DNA of 64,000 nucleotides, taken from positions 10,932 through 74,931 of the forward strand of contig CAYPAX010000006.1 of NCBI GenBank assembly GCA_964408735.1. The letters are read 5' to 3'. Each line of letters starts with the position of its first letter. Position 1 is the first letter of the stretch. The notes beneath the pieces were generated by a model. It was not told where the DNA came from. It saw only the letters and a list, made by a program, of their open reading frames with translations, and ran no database searches. Below, in pieces: positions 16,701-26,002 of the stretch. The DNA is from UBA7887 sp964408735 (GTDB lineage Bacteria; Pseudomonadota; Alphaproteobacteria; UBA7887). Made by a program: the position numbers and the translations under genes.

Positions 16701-17983
16701 CAAGACCAACGGCAATCGCCGGCACGTCCCGGCTCGCCCTGCTTGGTGGACGACCACTGCTTGAAGAGGCATTGCCTGAGCACAACAGTATCGCCGGCGA
16801 GGAAGAAGCAGCTGCCATGCGAATCCTGCGAAGTGGCAGGCTTAGCGGCTTCTACGGCTCGGCCGGCGAAAACTTCTCTGGCGGGCCCGAGGTCAAGCGG
16901 CTGGAGGCGGCATGGCGGGAGCGCTTCCAAACGAAGCACGCAATTGCCATGAATAGCGCAACCAGTTGCTTGATGGCCGCCACCGCAGCTTGCGACTTGG
17001 GGCCGGGCGACGAGATGATCGTGCCGCCCTTCACCATGATCGCCTCTGCAACCGCTGCCAAGCTATGGGGTGCGCGCGCCGTCTTCGCCGACGTACGGGA
17101 GGATATTTTCACGCTAGATCCGGAAAGTGTGGCCCGTAACATCACGCCACGCACCAAAGTGATCATGGCAGTCAATCTTTTCGGTCAAGCCGCCGACTTT
17201 GATGCGCTGCTTGCGCTGGCGCGCCGCCATGGACTCATGGTGATAGAGGACAATGCGCAAGCGCCGGGCGCGCTCTATCGGGGCCGGCCGGCGGGCACGC
17301 TCGGTGATATCGGGGTGTTCAGCCTGAACTGCCACAAGACGATCCAATGCGGCGAAGGCGGCGTGGCTTGCACCGACGATGATGGATTGGCGCACAGATT
17401 GCGCCTGATTCGCAACCATGGCGAGGCGGTGGTGCGTGAGATCGGCTACGCCGATCATCCCGAAAAGCTGATCGGGTTCAATTTTCGCATGGGCGAGCTT
17501 GAAGCCGCGATCGCCGGCGAACAATTGGCGAAGCTCGATGCCCTGACGGCGCCGCGTCAGCGGATAGCGGCACTTTACGACGACCGTCTCGCGCCATTGC
17601 CTGGCTTGGCCGTGCCCAAGGTCGGGGACCAGCGGGACCATGTCTATTACACTTATGCCTTGAGGTTCGGTGCTGAGAGGGCCGGCTTTTCTCGTGCCCA
17701 ATTGGTCGCTGCGCTGGCTGCCGAAGGCGTCCCTTGTTTCGAGGGCTATTGCCGCCCGCTCTACCAGGAACCGCTATTTTCTGCCGATCCCGGCAATCGG
17801 GCGGGCCTCTGTCCCGTGGTCGAGCGGCTCTACGAGGAGGAGCTGCTGTTCCATGCCTGGCTGCATCCCGAGATCGAGCCATTCGCGGCCCGAATAGCCG
17901 AGGCCTTCGAGAAGGTTTGGGACTTGAGCGGCAGCCTAGCTGAACATGGTGAAGATCGTGAGCCTGCGATTCGCCGCGGCTGA
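16697..17983 (+). CDS. DegT/DnrJ/EryC1-type aminotransferase; start codon probably ATA
   Basis: About 428 residues. The fold is clear: GGRPLLEEALPEHN, SATSCLMAA, GDEMIVPPFTMIAS, VIEDNAQAPGA, and Schiff-base Lys near 214 in FSLNCHKTIQCGEGG. No ATG, GTG or TTG occurs in frame between GTG 16550 (147 bp inside the previous gene, adding a Cys/Arg-rich tail) and TTG 16774 (inside the conserved N-terminus). ATA 16697 overlaps the upstream stop as ATAG and has GAGGAG 8 bp before it, so it is taken here as the start. The alternatives are CTG 16673, GTG 16550, or a sequence error. It probably transaminates a keto sugar or inositol-like ring. Confidence 0.8.
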   Translation: MARPTAIAGTSRLALLGGRPLLEEALPEHNSIAGEEEAAAMRILRSGRLSGFYGSAGENFSGGPEVKRLEAAWRERFQTKHAIAMNSATSCLMAATAACDLGPGDEMIVPPFTMIASATAAKLWGARAVFADVREDIFTLDPESVARNITPRTKVIMAVNLFGQAADFDALLALARRHGLMVIEDNAQAPGALYRGRPAGTLGDIGVFSLNCHKTIQCGEGGVACTDDDGLAHRLRLIRNHGEAVVREIGYADHPEKLIGFNFRMGELEAAIAGEQLAKLDALTAPRQRIAALYDDRLAPLPGLAVPKVGDQRDHVYYTYALRFGAERAGFSRAQLVAALAAEGVPCFEGYCRPLYQEPLFSADPGNRAGLCPVVERLYEEELLFHAWLHPEIEPFAARIAEAFEKVWDLSGSLAEHGEDREPAIRRG

Positions 17984-19061
17984 TCCTGGCGGCGCCAACG
18001 TTATCGCGGCCTTTCTGCATGGGGAGCCCGAGCTGGCGGCTCTTGTCGAGCCGGTCTGGACCGTGCCGGTGTCCGTATCGCGTTTCGCCGAGTGGGGCAT
18101 TGCGACGCACTGCTTTCCGCAAGAGCGATGCGAGTCGGAGGCCGCGGAGGCGTGGGCCGAGCGTCCGCGGCCGCTTGCCCTGGTGACCGGAACGTCGATG
18201 GTGGTGGAGTTCGAGGCGACCTTGTGGCGCCTGGCCAAGGCCGATGGCGTTCCGTCTCTGGCTTGGCTTGATCAGTGGACCAATCTCGAAAGGCGCTTTA
18301 AAGCGGGGCGCCCCGAATGGGTGGCGGCAATCGATGCCGCACAGCGCAATGACTTGGTGGCGCTGGGGTTCGCCTCGAACCGGGTGCTGGTGGTTGGCCA
18401 GCCCTATCTGTTCCGGTTGTGCGGGCCCGCGCAGCCTCGATATGACAGCAAGCCCTCGTCCACCGGGGCTCTTGCTCTGTTATATGTCAGCGAGCCTTAT
18501 TCGCGCGATTACGCCTTGGGCTTGCAGGAGTCGGTCGGTTTCGACGAGTTCGACGTCTTCGATGTGGTCCACCGTGCTGCCACGCGAGCACTAAAGAAAT
18601 CGTCCGAGTTACGGATCGACGTGGCAATAAAATTGCACCCTTATGAAGAAGCCGGGCCCTATCGTCAGCGCCTGGCCGCGCTTGCGCATGACCCGCGTCT
18701 CAATCTTCGCCTCATCGCAGGCGGCGAATCCGGCCGCCAGGCCGCCGCATGGTCAGACATCGTCGTTGGCGTAAGCTCGATACTGCTGCTTGAGGCCATG
18801 CTGCTGGAAAAGCCGACCCTCAGTTTGCGTCCCGGTCTCATTGGGGCGGATCCGTTCGCGCCTAGCCGCCATGGCGACTGTCTCTATGCTGACGATGCCG
18901 ATGGCGCCACCGCGTTGCTGACATCGGCGCTTCTGGAGCCGGAGGTTTCCACACGCGCGATCGAACGACAACAGAAGTACCTGAAGCGTATTTCCTTCGA
19001 TGGCTGTGCACAAGTGTTGCGCTGGCTAAGCGAACAACAAGCCTGTCCGTTGACCACATGA
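17946..19061 (+). CDS. GT-B-fold glycosyltransferase-like protein
   Basis: 371 residues, overlapping the previous gene by 38 bp. The start VSLRFAAADPGGANVIAAFL resembles the nucleotide-sugar epimerase/glycosyltransferase superfamily. The C-terminal half has IKLHPYEEAG and the donor-site region SDIVVGVSSILLLEAMLLEKP, as in CDP-glycerol transferases and sialyltransferase-like GT-B proteins. No membrane span is seen. It is a candidate for transferring one of the CMP-activated sugars made here; the exact reaction is unknown. Confidence 0.7.
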   Translation: MVKIVSLRFAAADPGGANVIAAFLHGEPELAALVEPVWTVPVSVSRFAEWGIATHCFPQERCESEAAEAWAERPRPLALVTGTSMVVEFEATLWRLAKADGVPSLAWLDQWTNLERRFKAGRPEWVAAIDAAQRNDLVALGFASNRVLVVGQPYLFRLCGPAQPRYDSKPSSTGALALLYVSEPYSRDYALGLQESVGFDEFDVFDVVHRAATRALKKSSELRIDVAIKLHPYEEAGPYRQRLAALAHDPRLNLRLIAGGESGRQAAAWSDIVVGVSSILLLEAMLLEKPTLSLRPGLIGADPFAPSRHGDCLYADDADGATALLTSALLEPEVSTRAIERQQKYLKRISFDGCAQVLRWLSEQQACPLTT

Positions 19062-19696
19062 CCCGGACCCGCGAAGACCAAGCGCCCGCACCTAAGCTGG
19101 AAACCGCCCGGCTGCGGCTCGAGGGTTTTGCCGAGGCACATCTGACGGAACGCTATGTCGGCTGGTTGAATGATCCGGAAGTGGTGCGCTACAGCGAGCA
19201 GCGTCATCGCCGGCATAGCATGGAGAGCTGTCGTCAATATGCGCGCGCCATGGCTGGTGCGGGAAATCCTTTGTGGGCTATTATAGCTGTCGATCCGGAC
19301 CTCGGGCATATCGGAAATATCTCGGCGAATCTGGACCGGAACAATGGACTTTGCGATGTCACCATCCTCATCGGCGAACGCTCGGCCTGGGGCCGAGGAC
19401 TCGGAACGGAAGCTTGGAACGCGGTATGTGACTTCATGCTCGGCCCAGCCGCAATGCGAAAGGTGGTGGGTGGTGCACTGGCCTCCAACACGGCGATGGT
19501 TAGAATTATGGAAAGATCGGCGATGGCAGCGGACGGAAGCCGCCCGCGGCACTATCTGGTCGATGGTATCGAGATCGACGTGGTTTACTTTGCTCGCTAT
19601 CGAGGGCAATCTACGGATGGTGGAAAACTGCAAGAGCACGCTGCGCGTCAGGAGTCGACCGCGGCCGGCAATGAAGGCACGAGAGATGCAAGCTAG
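19058..19696 (+). CDS. GNAT acetyltransferase, RimJ/RimL-like
   Basis: 212 residues with LETARLRLEGFAEAHLTERYVGWLNDPEV, split here as the RimJ/L entry strand and helix. ERSAWGRGLGTEAW is the acetyl-CoA loop and NTAMVRIMERSAM the family end. The last 40 residues are low in structure and overlap the next gene. Such GNATs in nonulosonate loci N-acetylate amino-sugar nucleotides (PseH, NeuD-independent types) or flagellin sugars. It overlaps the upstream gene by 4 bp (ATGA). Confidence 0.78.
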   Translation: MTRTREDQAPAPKLETARLRLEGFAEAHLTERYVGWLNDPEVVRYSEQRHRRHSMESCRQYARAMAGAGNPLWAIIAVDPDLGHIGNISANLDRNNGLCDVTILIGERSAWGRGLGTEAWNAVCDFMLGPAAMRKVVGGALASNTAMVRIMERSAMAADGSRPRHYLVDGIEIDVVYFARYRGQSTDGGKLQEHAARQESTAAGNEGTRDAS

Positions 19697-21293
19697 CGAA
19701 CGGGCCGTATCACCACGAATCGTCATCCAGTACGCCAATCAGTTTGCCGATCTGCTGTCCCCCTTGGCGCGTCATTTGCGCTCGCGGCACGGCGTTGACG
19801 TGGTGCTAGTACATAGGGGTAAGAGAAATCTGCCCAATCCAGCGGTCTACGATTTCGATGTAGACGCTTTCGTGGAGTTGGTGGATTTGGAAGAGGTGCT
19901 GCAGAATCGCAGCGTAGGGGACATCGAGAGCCCGGGAAAGCTGGCAGAACGCGTTGCTGCAGTCGAGAGCAGCACCGGAATCGACATCCTCGAAATCCTG
20001 CGAAGTGACCGCCACCTCGGGCATGGCTTCGTGGTCGGCGCCAAGTATTCTCGCTCGCGTTACATGCTAGCCAACACTTACGACCAGGCAGTCGATATCG
20101 CTCTTCGCTTGGCGGAAACTCTCGACAATGTCCTTGCACGGAACCGGCCGCTTGCCGTAGTCGCCGCGCCCTCGAACATGATTGGCATGACCCTGCAGCA
20201 ACTTGCCGATGGCCGCGGGATGCCGGTGCGAGCCCTGGCCTACACCCTGACCGGGAAGAACTTCTATTGGGCGGTGGACAGGTATTACCGGCCCGGAAAT
20301 TTGGCCGAGAAGTACCGCCGCTTATGCGATCATGCGGATGCCACGCCGGCGAATATGAGCGCTGAAGTGGAGAGGAAGGTTTCCAGCCCGGAGCGCTTCC
20401 AGGCGTTTCGCAAGTCAATTCCGGCCCGCGCAAGTTTCCGCGCACTTGGTCGGGCCCTTTACTTATGTATGCGCCGCAAGGCCGGCGACATCATCAAGCG
20501 TCGACGGCACACTTATGGCGGATATCTGCTGCGGGATCAGTTGCGAGAGATCGTCAGCATCTGGCACGTCCGACGCGGGTTTCTCAAAGACAAGCCCCTA
20601 TTGCCCGAACTTCCCGAGGACATGCCCTATGTCTTCTTTCCGCTGGCCGTGGAGCCGGAGGCAACCTTAATGGCTGAAGCCCCGATGGCGGACAATCAGC
20701 TTGCCTGTATCGATTGGTTGGTAAAGACGGTGCCCGCGGGCTGGCGCGTGATCGTAAAGGAACACCCGGGATTGACAACGCCGCGCCCTGCGGGATTTTG
20801 GCATCAATTGCATAACTATCCGAATTTGTTAGTGGCAGCGACAATGGAGAGTGGAGAGGCGTTGGCGAGTCAAGCGCGTGCGTTGGCGGTTATCAACGGC
20901 TCGCTTGGGACCCAGGCAGCCGTTGCCGGAACCCCGGTCTTGACGTTTCATCCGCACTTTCCCGCCGTGCTTCTGCCACATGTCTTCCATGCGGACTCAT
21001 ACGCTGGGACAAAGAGCGCGTTGCGCCGTATCGAGAATGGTGAAATCCCGCCCCTCGCGGAACGGCGTCGATGCGGCCAAGCCCTGATGGCGGCGCTGGA
21101 GTTCGACGCGGTTCCGGTTGCCGACGCCAATCTCTTGGTCGGCGTTTCCGGCGGCCAGAAGGTCGAAGGCGACGATGTAAGTGTCTTGAGTGCGGCCCTG
21201 ATCGATTCCATCGGGGTAGCGGCGCCCGAGTCATCGGTGGGCTTGCCTGAGGCGGGTCCTGTGCCGGCGCAGCAAACAGGTATCGCATTATGA
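19671..21293 (+). CDS. Capsule-synthesis-like glycosyltransferase (Kdo-transferase-type fold)
   Basis: 540 residues from ATG 19671, or 535 from ATG 19686; an open frame continues upstream into the GNAT gene without homology. N-terminal half: IVIQYANQFADLLSPLARHL and VVAAPSNMIGMTLQQLADGRG. C-terminal half: YVFFPLAVEPEATL, WRVIVKEHPG and VINGSLGTQAAVAGTPVLTF. This pattern fits the Capsule_synth (KpsS/KpsC, PF05159-like) beta-Kdo transferase superfamily, cytosolic and without membrane spans. Position beside PseB suggests transfer of a nonulosonate-type sugar. Specificity is unknown. Confidence 0.72.
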   Translation: MKAREMQASERAVSPRIVIQYANQFADLLSPLARHLRSRHGVDVVLVHRGKRNLPNPAVYDFDVDAFVELVDLEEVLQNRSVGDIESPGKLAERVAAVESSTGIDILEILRSDRHLGHGFVVGAKYSRSRYMLANTYDQAVDIALRLAETLDNVLARNRPLAVVAAPSNMIGMTLQQLADGRGMPVRALAYTLTGKNFYWAVDRYYRPGNLAEKYRRLCDHADATPANMSAEVERKVSSPERFQAFRKSIPARASFRALGRALYLCMRRKAGDIIKRRRHTYGGYLLRDQLREIVSIWHVRRGFLKDKPLLPELPEDMPYVFFPLAVEPEATLMAEAPMADNQLACIDWLVKTVPAGWRVIVKEHPGLTTPRPAGFWHQLHNYPNLLVAATMESGEALASQARALAVINGSLGTQAAVAGTPVLTFHPHFPAVLLPHVFHADSYAGTKSALRRIENGEIPPLAERRRCGQALMAALEFDAVPVADANLLVGVSGGQKVEGDDVSVLSAALIDSIGVAAPESSVGLPEAGPVPAQQTGIAL

Positions 21294-21311
21294 TCCACCG
21301 CAACCCCCAAT

Positions 21312-22346
21312 GTGAGAGTTAGCTTGCGAAATTTTTTATCACCCAGCTTCGACCTTAACGGGAAGAGCGTGCTGGTCACCGGTGGCACCGGGTCTTTCGG
21401 GAAACGATTCGTCAATACCATCCTGGACCGTTTCGAGCCGCGAAAGGTCATCGTGTTCTCGCGCGATGAGCTGAAGCAGTCCGAGATGATGGCCGATCTC
21501 GCGCGGCGGGGCGTGCCGCCGACGCGATTCTTCATCGGTGACGTTCGCGACGTGGACCGGCTCGAGCTTGCCATGCGCGAGGTCGACTATGTGGTTCATG
21601 CGGCCGCGCTCAAGCAGGTGCCGGCAGCCGAGTACAACCCCTTCGAATGCATACGAACAAATGTGCATGGCGCGGAGAACGTGGTCACCGCCGCCTTGCG
21701 CACGGGCGTTCGGAAGGTCATCGCACTGTCGACCGACAAGGCGGCAAATCCGATCAATCTGTACGGCGCCAGCAAGCTGGCCTCCGATAAGATCTTCGTC
21801 GCCGCCAACAATCTCAGTGGCTCTCAGGACACCCATTTCTCGGTTGTCCGCTACGGCAACGTGATCGGCTCGCGCGGCAGCGTCGTGGACCTGTTCCAAA
21901 GGCTTATCGACGAAGGCAGCGAGACGCTGCCCATCACCGATCCGCGCATGACGCGCTTCTGGATCACCCTGCAGCAAGGCGTGGAATTCGTGCTGTCGTC
22001 GCTTGAGATGATGCGAGGTGGTGAGATCTACGTGCCGCGAATTCCGAGCCTCAAGATCGTCGATCTGGCGCATTTCATGGCGCCGCAACTCGTTCATAAG
22101 GAGATCGGCATTCGTCCCGGGGAGAAGCTGCACGAGATCATGATCACCGTCGATGACGCGCGCTCGACCGTGGTGCTGGAGGACCGTTTCATTATCGAGC
22201 CGTCCCTGGCGTTCTGGTCGCACAAGCCGTTTTGCTCGGGAGAGGCACATTCCGTGGCCGACGATTTTCAGTATTCCAGTGATAGCAACGACGAGTGGCT
22301 GAGTGAACAGGATTGGCACGATTTCGTTGCCGAGCAGAACGAATGA
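21312..22346 (+). CDS. pseB: UDP-N-acetylglucosamine 4,6-dehydratase (inverting), PseB-like
   Basis: 344 residues from GTG 21312. First step of pseudaminic acid synthesis: UDP-GlcNAc to the 4-keto-6-deoxy-L-arabino sugar. NAD loop TGGTGSFG at 23-30; HAAALKQVPAAEYNPFECI; STDKAANP; catalytic Tyr151 and Lys155 in YGASK. The C-terminal segment FQYSSDSNDEWLSEQDW matches PseB/FlaA1-type soluble dehydratases rather than membrane-bound WbpM. It sits between two capsule-type transferases; PseG, PseI and a possible CMP-activating domain follow further downstream. Confidence 0.87.
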   Translation: MRVSLRNFLSPSFDLNGKSVLVTGGTGSFGKRFVNTILDRFEPRKVIVFSRDELKQSEMMADLARRGVPPTRFFIGDVRDVDRLELAMREVDYVVHAAALKQVPAAEYNPFECIRTNVHGAENVVTAALRTGVRKVIALSTDKAANPINLYGASKLASDKIFVAANNLSGSQDTHFSVVRYGNVIGSRGSVVDLFQRLIDEGSETLPITDPRMTRFWITLQQGVEFVLSSLEMMRGGEIYVPRIPSLKIVDLAHFMAPQLVHKEIGIRPGEKLHEIMITVDDARSTVVLEDRFIIEPSLAFWSHKPFCSGEAHSVADDFQYSSDSNDEWLSEQDWHDFVAEQNE

Positions 22347-24184
22347 GCCACACGGCTGTCCTGGCGCCAAGATTGGTCTATGCGGATTGCCACGCGGCGT
22401 TGGCGGAGGCCTGGCAGCGCGGTTTGCCGCGGGAAGTGCAAGTCCGGACATTGGCGCCTGCCATCCTGGCCGACAGCACGATCGCGGCGCAAACCGCCGA
22501 CGAAAGACTTACGCCGGACAAGATTGCTGCGCTCGAGGATGCTTTATTAGCGACCGCGGACGATCTTTGGCGGGCTGTACAGGCCATAGCCGAGCCGGCA
22601 ATAGCCAGGGACTTGGCTTTGGTCGCGGGGCGCGCCCTGTTCAGTGACTTTCAGGGCCATGTCTATGCCGCGGCGGTGTTGCGGGACGAGCCTGTGGACG
22701 CCAGCTGCGCCGTTGTGACCGCGGTCCAGAGCGATGCCAATTTGCGGCGCCGTTTTCGCTACCGCGTCGCAGATGTCATATCCCTGGCGGGTGATGCCAC
22801 ACTGATCGAGGTTCCGGCCGAGCGATTGCCGAGGGTCACCGAACCGGCGCCACCACGGCCGCCGTTTGCCAGACGGCTGGTGCAAACCAATCTCCACTCC
22901 ATACTTTTCCGCTTGGGAATGGCAGTCTGGCAGCGCCTGCCGGTCACGCCGCCGCGCGGCACGATTTTGGTGCTGCGCGAGAACGAGCTGGTCAAGGAAG
23001 CAGGCGCGCGCTTGATGACGCGGGGCTTCGCCATGCGATCGATGGTGCAACCGATATTTCCTGAGCCTGCTGCCGATAACAAGGCGTGGGCAGAGATCGT
23101 GGATCTGACCACAGAGGCGTTGCGCAAGCATTTCGAAGGCTTGATCGGCGAGTGTGCTGTGCGGGCACTCGAGCAGCTTGGCGCCCGGGCGGTGGCTGAG
23201 GCGCTGACCGGCTTCTGCGACGCGGTTCCCTTGTGGCGGGCGGCCTTGGGCGGACAGAAGCGTTGGCGCTGCCGCGCCGTGCTCACCAACATGCTTATGA
23301 CTCCGCAAGCCGTAGCGCTGCATTGCGCCTTGCGGGAGAGGAATGTTCCGCTGATTGCCGTCCAGCACGGGGTCACGCCCGAGATCAGCAAGCGCACGTC
23401 CCGTTACGCCCTAAGTTTCGAGAACGCCGCCAGCGATCTGGCGCTGACTTTCAACGAACGTGCGGCGCGGCTGTTCAACCGCAGTCCCTATTCCGAGGCG
23501 CCGGCCGTTGCCGTGGGCATGCCGTCGGATTACCGGAAACTGCGCCGCCGCACACAGGCCGGCAAACAGAATTCGATTTGGTATGTCTGTACCAGTCTTT
23601 ACCAAAGCAATCTTGCACGGCTGCATCGTGGCATCGCCGACAGCACCATGTATATGCGCGAGGTTGCCCTGATCGAGCGCGTGTTCGCCGGATTGCCCCA
23701 TGGAATCACGTATAAGCCGTATCCTGCGGTGCGCTATCTCGATCCCGATCCGGCGCTGGAGCTTGCTGCGCGAACGCCCGGCGTTAAGGTCTATCGGGAT
23801 CGCCTGGATTTTCGCTATCTCGCGCTCTATGCCCGCATGCTGGTGACCGCGGGTGCGACAAGCACCGTGTCCTGGTGCTTGATGTCCGACAAGCCCATGG
23901 TGTTCCTTCACCATGCCGATGCCATGCCACTGGACGACGAGGCGCTCGAGGCTTTCCGGCTCGGGGTGTTCGTCTTCGACCACCAGACGCCCGACTTCCA
24001 CGAGAGCTTGCATGCCTTTCTCGCCCAGCCCATGAGTGATATCGAGGCGGCGTGGGCCGAGCGCGCTTCGGCGCGCAGGCGATTGATCAGCGATTTTATC
24101 GCTGCTCCGACCGGGAATGGCGGTGCCAGCGCGGCGGACGAAATATTGTCTTTCCTGGCGCAGCGAGGCTCGCGGCATGACTGA
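22343..24184 (+). CDS. Large capsule-synthesis-like glycosyltransferase
   Basis: 613 residues from ATG 22343 (ATGA overlap with pseB). The N-terminal 200 residues are poorly conserved, alanine-rich and helical. The C-terminal half has VPLIAVQHGVTPEIS, VAVGMPSDYRKL, GITYKPYPA and VTAGATSTVSWCLMSDKPMVFL, the pattern of GT-B transferases of surface carbohydrate loci. No transmembrane segment is seen. It resembles the protein at 19671 only in layout. Likely transfers a sugar to protein or lipid-linked glycan; acceptor and donor unknown. Confidence 0.7.
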   Translation: MSHTAVLAPRLVYADCHAALAEAWQRGLPREVQVRTLAPAILADSTIAAQTADERLTPDKIAALEDALLATADDLWRAVQAIAEPAIARDLALVAGRALFSDFQGHVYAAAVLRDEPVDASCAVVTAVQSDANLRRRFRYRVADVISLAGDATLIEVPAERLPRVTEPAPPRPPFARRLVQTNLHSILFRLGMAVWQRLPVTPPRGTILVLRENELVKEAGARLMTRGFAMRSMVQPIFPEPAADNKAWAEIVDLTTEALRKHFEGLIGECAVRALEQLGARAVAEALTGFCDAVPLWRAALGGQKRWRCRAVLTNMLMTPQAVALHCALRERNVPLIAVQHGVTPEISKRTSRYALSFENAASDLALTFNERAARLFNRSPYSEAPAVAVGMPSDYRKLRRRTQAGKQNSIWYVCTSLYQSNLARLHRGIADSTMYMREVALIERVFAGLPHGITYKPYPAVRYLDPDPALELAARTPGVKVYRDRLDFRYLALYARMLVTAGATSTVSWCLMSDKPMVFLHHADAMPLDDEALEAFRLGVFVFDHQTPDFHESLHAFLAQPMSDIEAAWAERASARRRLISDFIAAPTGNGGASAADEILSFLAQRGSRHD

Positions 24185-24812
24185 TCAATGGCTGCCGAGT
24201 GCCAATCCGGACCCGGCACCGCCGCCGAGACATGCCGCGCCACCGTTCTCAGAAACGGTGCGCGGCGATGCCTTCTATTTGCAGCGAATCCGGCCCGGTA
24301 CGGTATCCGAGGACTATCTTGCCTGGCTCAGCGATCCCGACGTGATCCGTTTTCTGCAGGTGCGGTTTTCGGCCCGCGACGAAGCGGACATATCCGCCTT
24401 CGTCGAGAGCTTCGACCATGTCGATCGCTTCTTGTTCGGCATTCATGATGCCGTTGACGACACCTATATCGGCAACATTACCTTGCGCCTCGACCCTAAC
24501 CATCTCTTCGCCCATATGGGCTATTTGATCGGCGATAAGCGGTATTGGAGCAGTCGTGCCGCGCTGGATGCTGTGACGCTGATTTGCGATTTCGCGTTTT
24601 TCGAGCGCGGCGTGCGCAAGATCATCGAGCCGACGACCGATAACCATGTGGCATCGAGCTTCAATTTTCGTCGCCTGGGATTTACCTATGAAGGCAAGTT
24701 TCCGGACCTCTTTTGGAGTGACGGTGCCTATCGGGCCGCGGTCTATTGGAGCATGAGCGCGCGAGATTGGGCCGAATTGCGTGGGCGCGACCCCGCTGAG
24801 GTGACATCGTGA
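24177..24812 (+). CDS. GNAT acetyltransferase, RimJ/RimL-like (second copy)
   Basis: 211 residues from ATG 24177, overlapping the upstream gene by 8 bp. FYLQRIRPGTVSEDYLAWL is the family entry, DTYIGNITLRLD the central strand, GDKRYWSSRAALDAV the acetyl-CoA loop (lacking the usual Gly-x-Gly) and NHVASSFNFRRLGF the C-terminal motif. It ends in GTGA coupling to the MaoC-SDR fusion. Adjacent to an ACP module, it may transfer an acyl group from that ACP rather than acetyl-CoA, but this is inference. Confidence 0.78.
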   Translation: MTDQWLPSANPDPAPPPRHAAPPFSETVRGDAFYLQRIRPGTVSEDYLAWLSDPDVIRFLQVRFSARDEADISAFVESFDHVDRFLFGIHDAVDDTYIGNITLRLDPNHLFAHMGYLIGDKRYWSSRAALDAVTLICDFAFFERGVRKIIEPTTDNHVASSFNFRRLGFTYEGKFPDLFWSDGAYRAAVYWSMSARDWAELRGRDPAEVTS

Positions 24813-26002
24813 CGCCAAGCCCGGCATTGCCGCGGCTCGGCGACAGAGCATCGCTGAGCGTGGACGTCACCGGCGACTTGGTGGATCGGTTCGTGGCCCT
24901 GACCGGTGACGACAATCCGGTCCATATGGACGATGCGGCGGCCAGAGCGCTCGGCCTGCCCGGTCGCGTCGTGCACGGCATGTGCTACGCGAGCTTCATC
25001 TCGACCCTGATTGGAACCAAGTTGCCGGGCGCGGGGGCGTTGTGGGCTTCACAGACCTATCGCTTCCTGGCACCGGTCCATATCGGTGACCGCATCACGC
25101 TCAGCGGCGAGGTAGTGGAGGTGGCGACGAGGCGCAAGGCTGTTCGTCTGCATGTTCAGGCCGTCGACCAGGTCGGCAGAGAGGTCATGGAGGGTGAGAG
25201 CGAAGTGCTGATGCCCGGCGCCGCATCCGCCGGGACCGCGGCAAGCCGCTCGCGGCAAGTTGCGCGGCAGGCGTCGCAGCGGGTGGCGTTCGTCGCTGGC
25301 GCCGGCGGCGCCCTGGGACGAGTCATTACAGCGCGACTTGCCGACGACGGATTTGCGGTGGCGGCCGCCGGGCGAAAGATGCCGCCGCTGCTAGCGCTAG
25401 CCGAAGAGAGAGAGGCCGTCATCGCAATCGATGCGGACTTGAGCGACGATCGTTCCGTGCACGAGGCTGTCGCCGAAACCGGGCGTGCTCTCGGTGCGCC
25501 GAGCCTCGTCGTGCACTGTGCCAGCGCGCCGTTGCCAAATGCCGGACCGTCGGAGACGGATTGGGAGGTCTATCGCAAGCATTTCGAGGTCCAGGTCGGC
25601 GGGCTGCATCGGTTGCTGGTGAGCTCGGCCCCGGCAATGGAGGTCGCGGGAGCCGGCCATTTCATTCTCATCGGCAGCACAGCAAGCAACGGCCCACCGG
25701 CCAAGGGCATGGCGGCCTACGCCGGTGCGAAAAGCGCGGCCACAGCGCTGATCCGGTCCATTGCCGCGGAAATGGCACCAAAGGGCGTAAGAGCCAACAT
25801 CGTCTCGCCCCATTTCATGAGCACGTCGCTGACGGGCACTGTGCCCAGCAAGGTCCGCAAATTGGTCGCGGCCCAGACGCCGCTGCGACGATTGGCCGAG
25901 CTCAGCGAAGTTGCGGCCGCCGTGGCGTTCCTCGCCGGCAGCGAATGCCAATACATCAATGGTCACGAAATGGTGCTCGACGGTGGAGCGACAATGCCAT
26001 GA
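24809..26002 (+). CDS. MaoC-like hydratase / short-chain dehydrogenase fusion
   Basis: 397 residues from GTG 24809 (GTGA). Domain 1 (about 10-140) is a MaoC/hot-dog (R)-specific enoyl hydratase: TGDDNPVHMDD with Asp34 and His39 of the hydratase motif, then GRVVHGM. Domain 2 (about 155-397) is a FabG-like SDR: VAGAGGALGRV, catalytic Ser290, Tyr304 and Lys308 in YAGAK, and the terminal YINGHEMVLDGG. Together they would interconvert 3-oxo-, 3-hydroxy- and enoyl-thioesters. The next genes encode an FkbH-like protein and an ACP, so the thioester carrier is probably ACP. A role in making an acyl group for sugar N-acylation is inferred. Confidence 0.85.
   Translation: MTPSPALPRLGDRASLSVDVTGDLVDRFVALTGDDNPVHMDDAAARALGLPGRVVHGMCYASFISTLIGTKLPGAGALWASQTYRFLAPVHIGDRITLSGEVVEVATRRKAVRLHVQAVDQVGREVMEGESEVLMPGAASAGTAASRSRQVARQASQRVAFVAGAGGALGRVITARLADDGFAVAAAGRKMPPLLALAEEREAVIAIDADLSDDRSVHEAVAETGRALGAPSLVVHCASAPLPNAGPSETDWEVYRKHFEVQVGGLHRLLVSSAPAMEVAGAGHFILIGSTASNGPPAKGMAAYAGAKSAATALIRSIAAEMAPKGVRANIVSPHFMSTSLTGTVPSKVRKLVAAQTPLRRLAELSEVAAAVAFLAGSECQYINGHEMVLDGGATMP

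Noticed and set aside
6134..17983. Naming either DegT aminotransferase (6134 or 16697) as pseC
   Set aside because: Both are in the right family but neither is adjacent to pseB and no specificity residues can be judged by eye.
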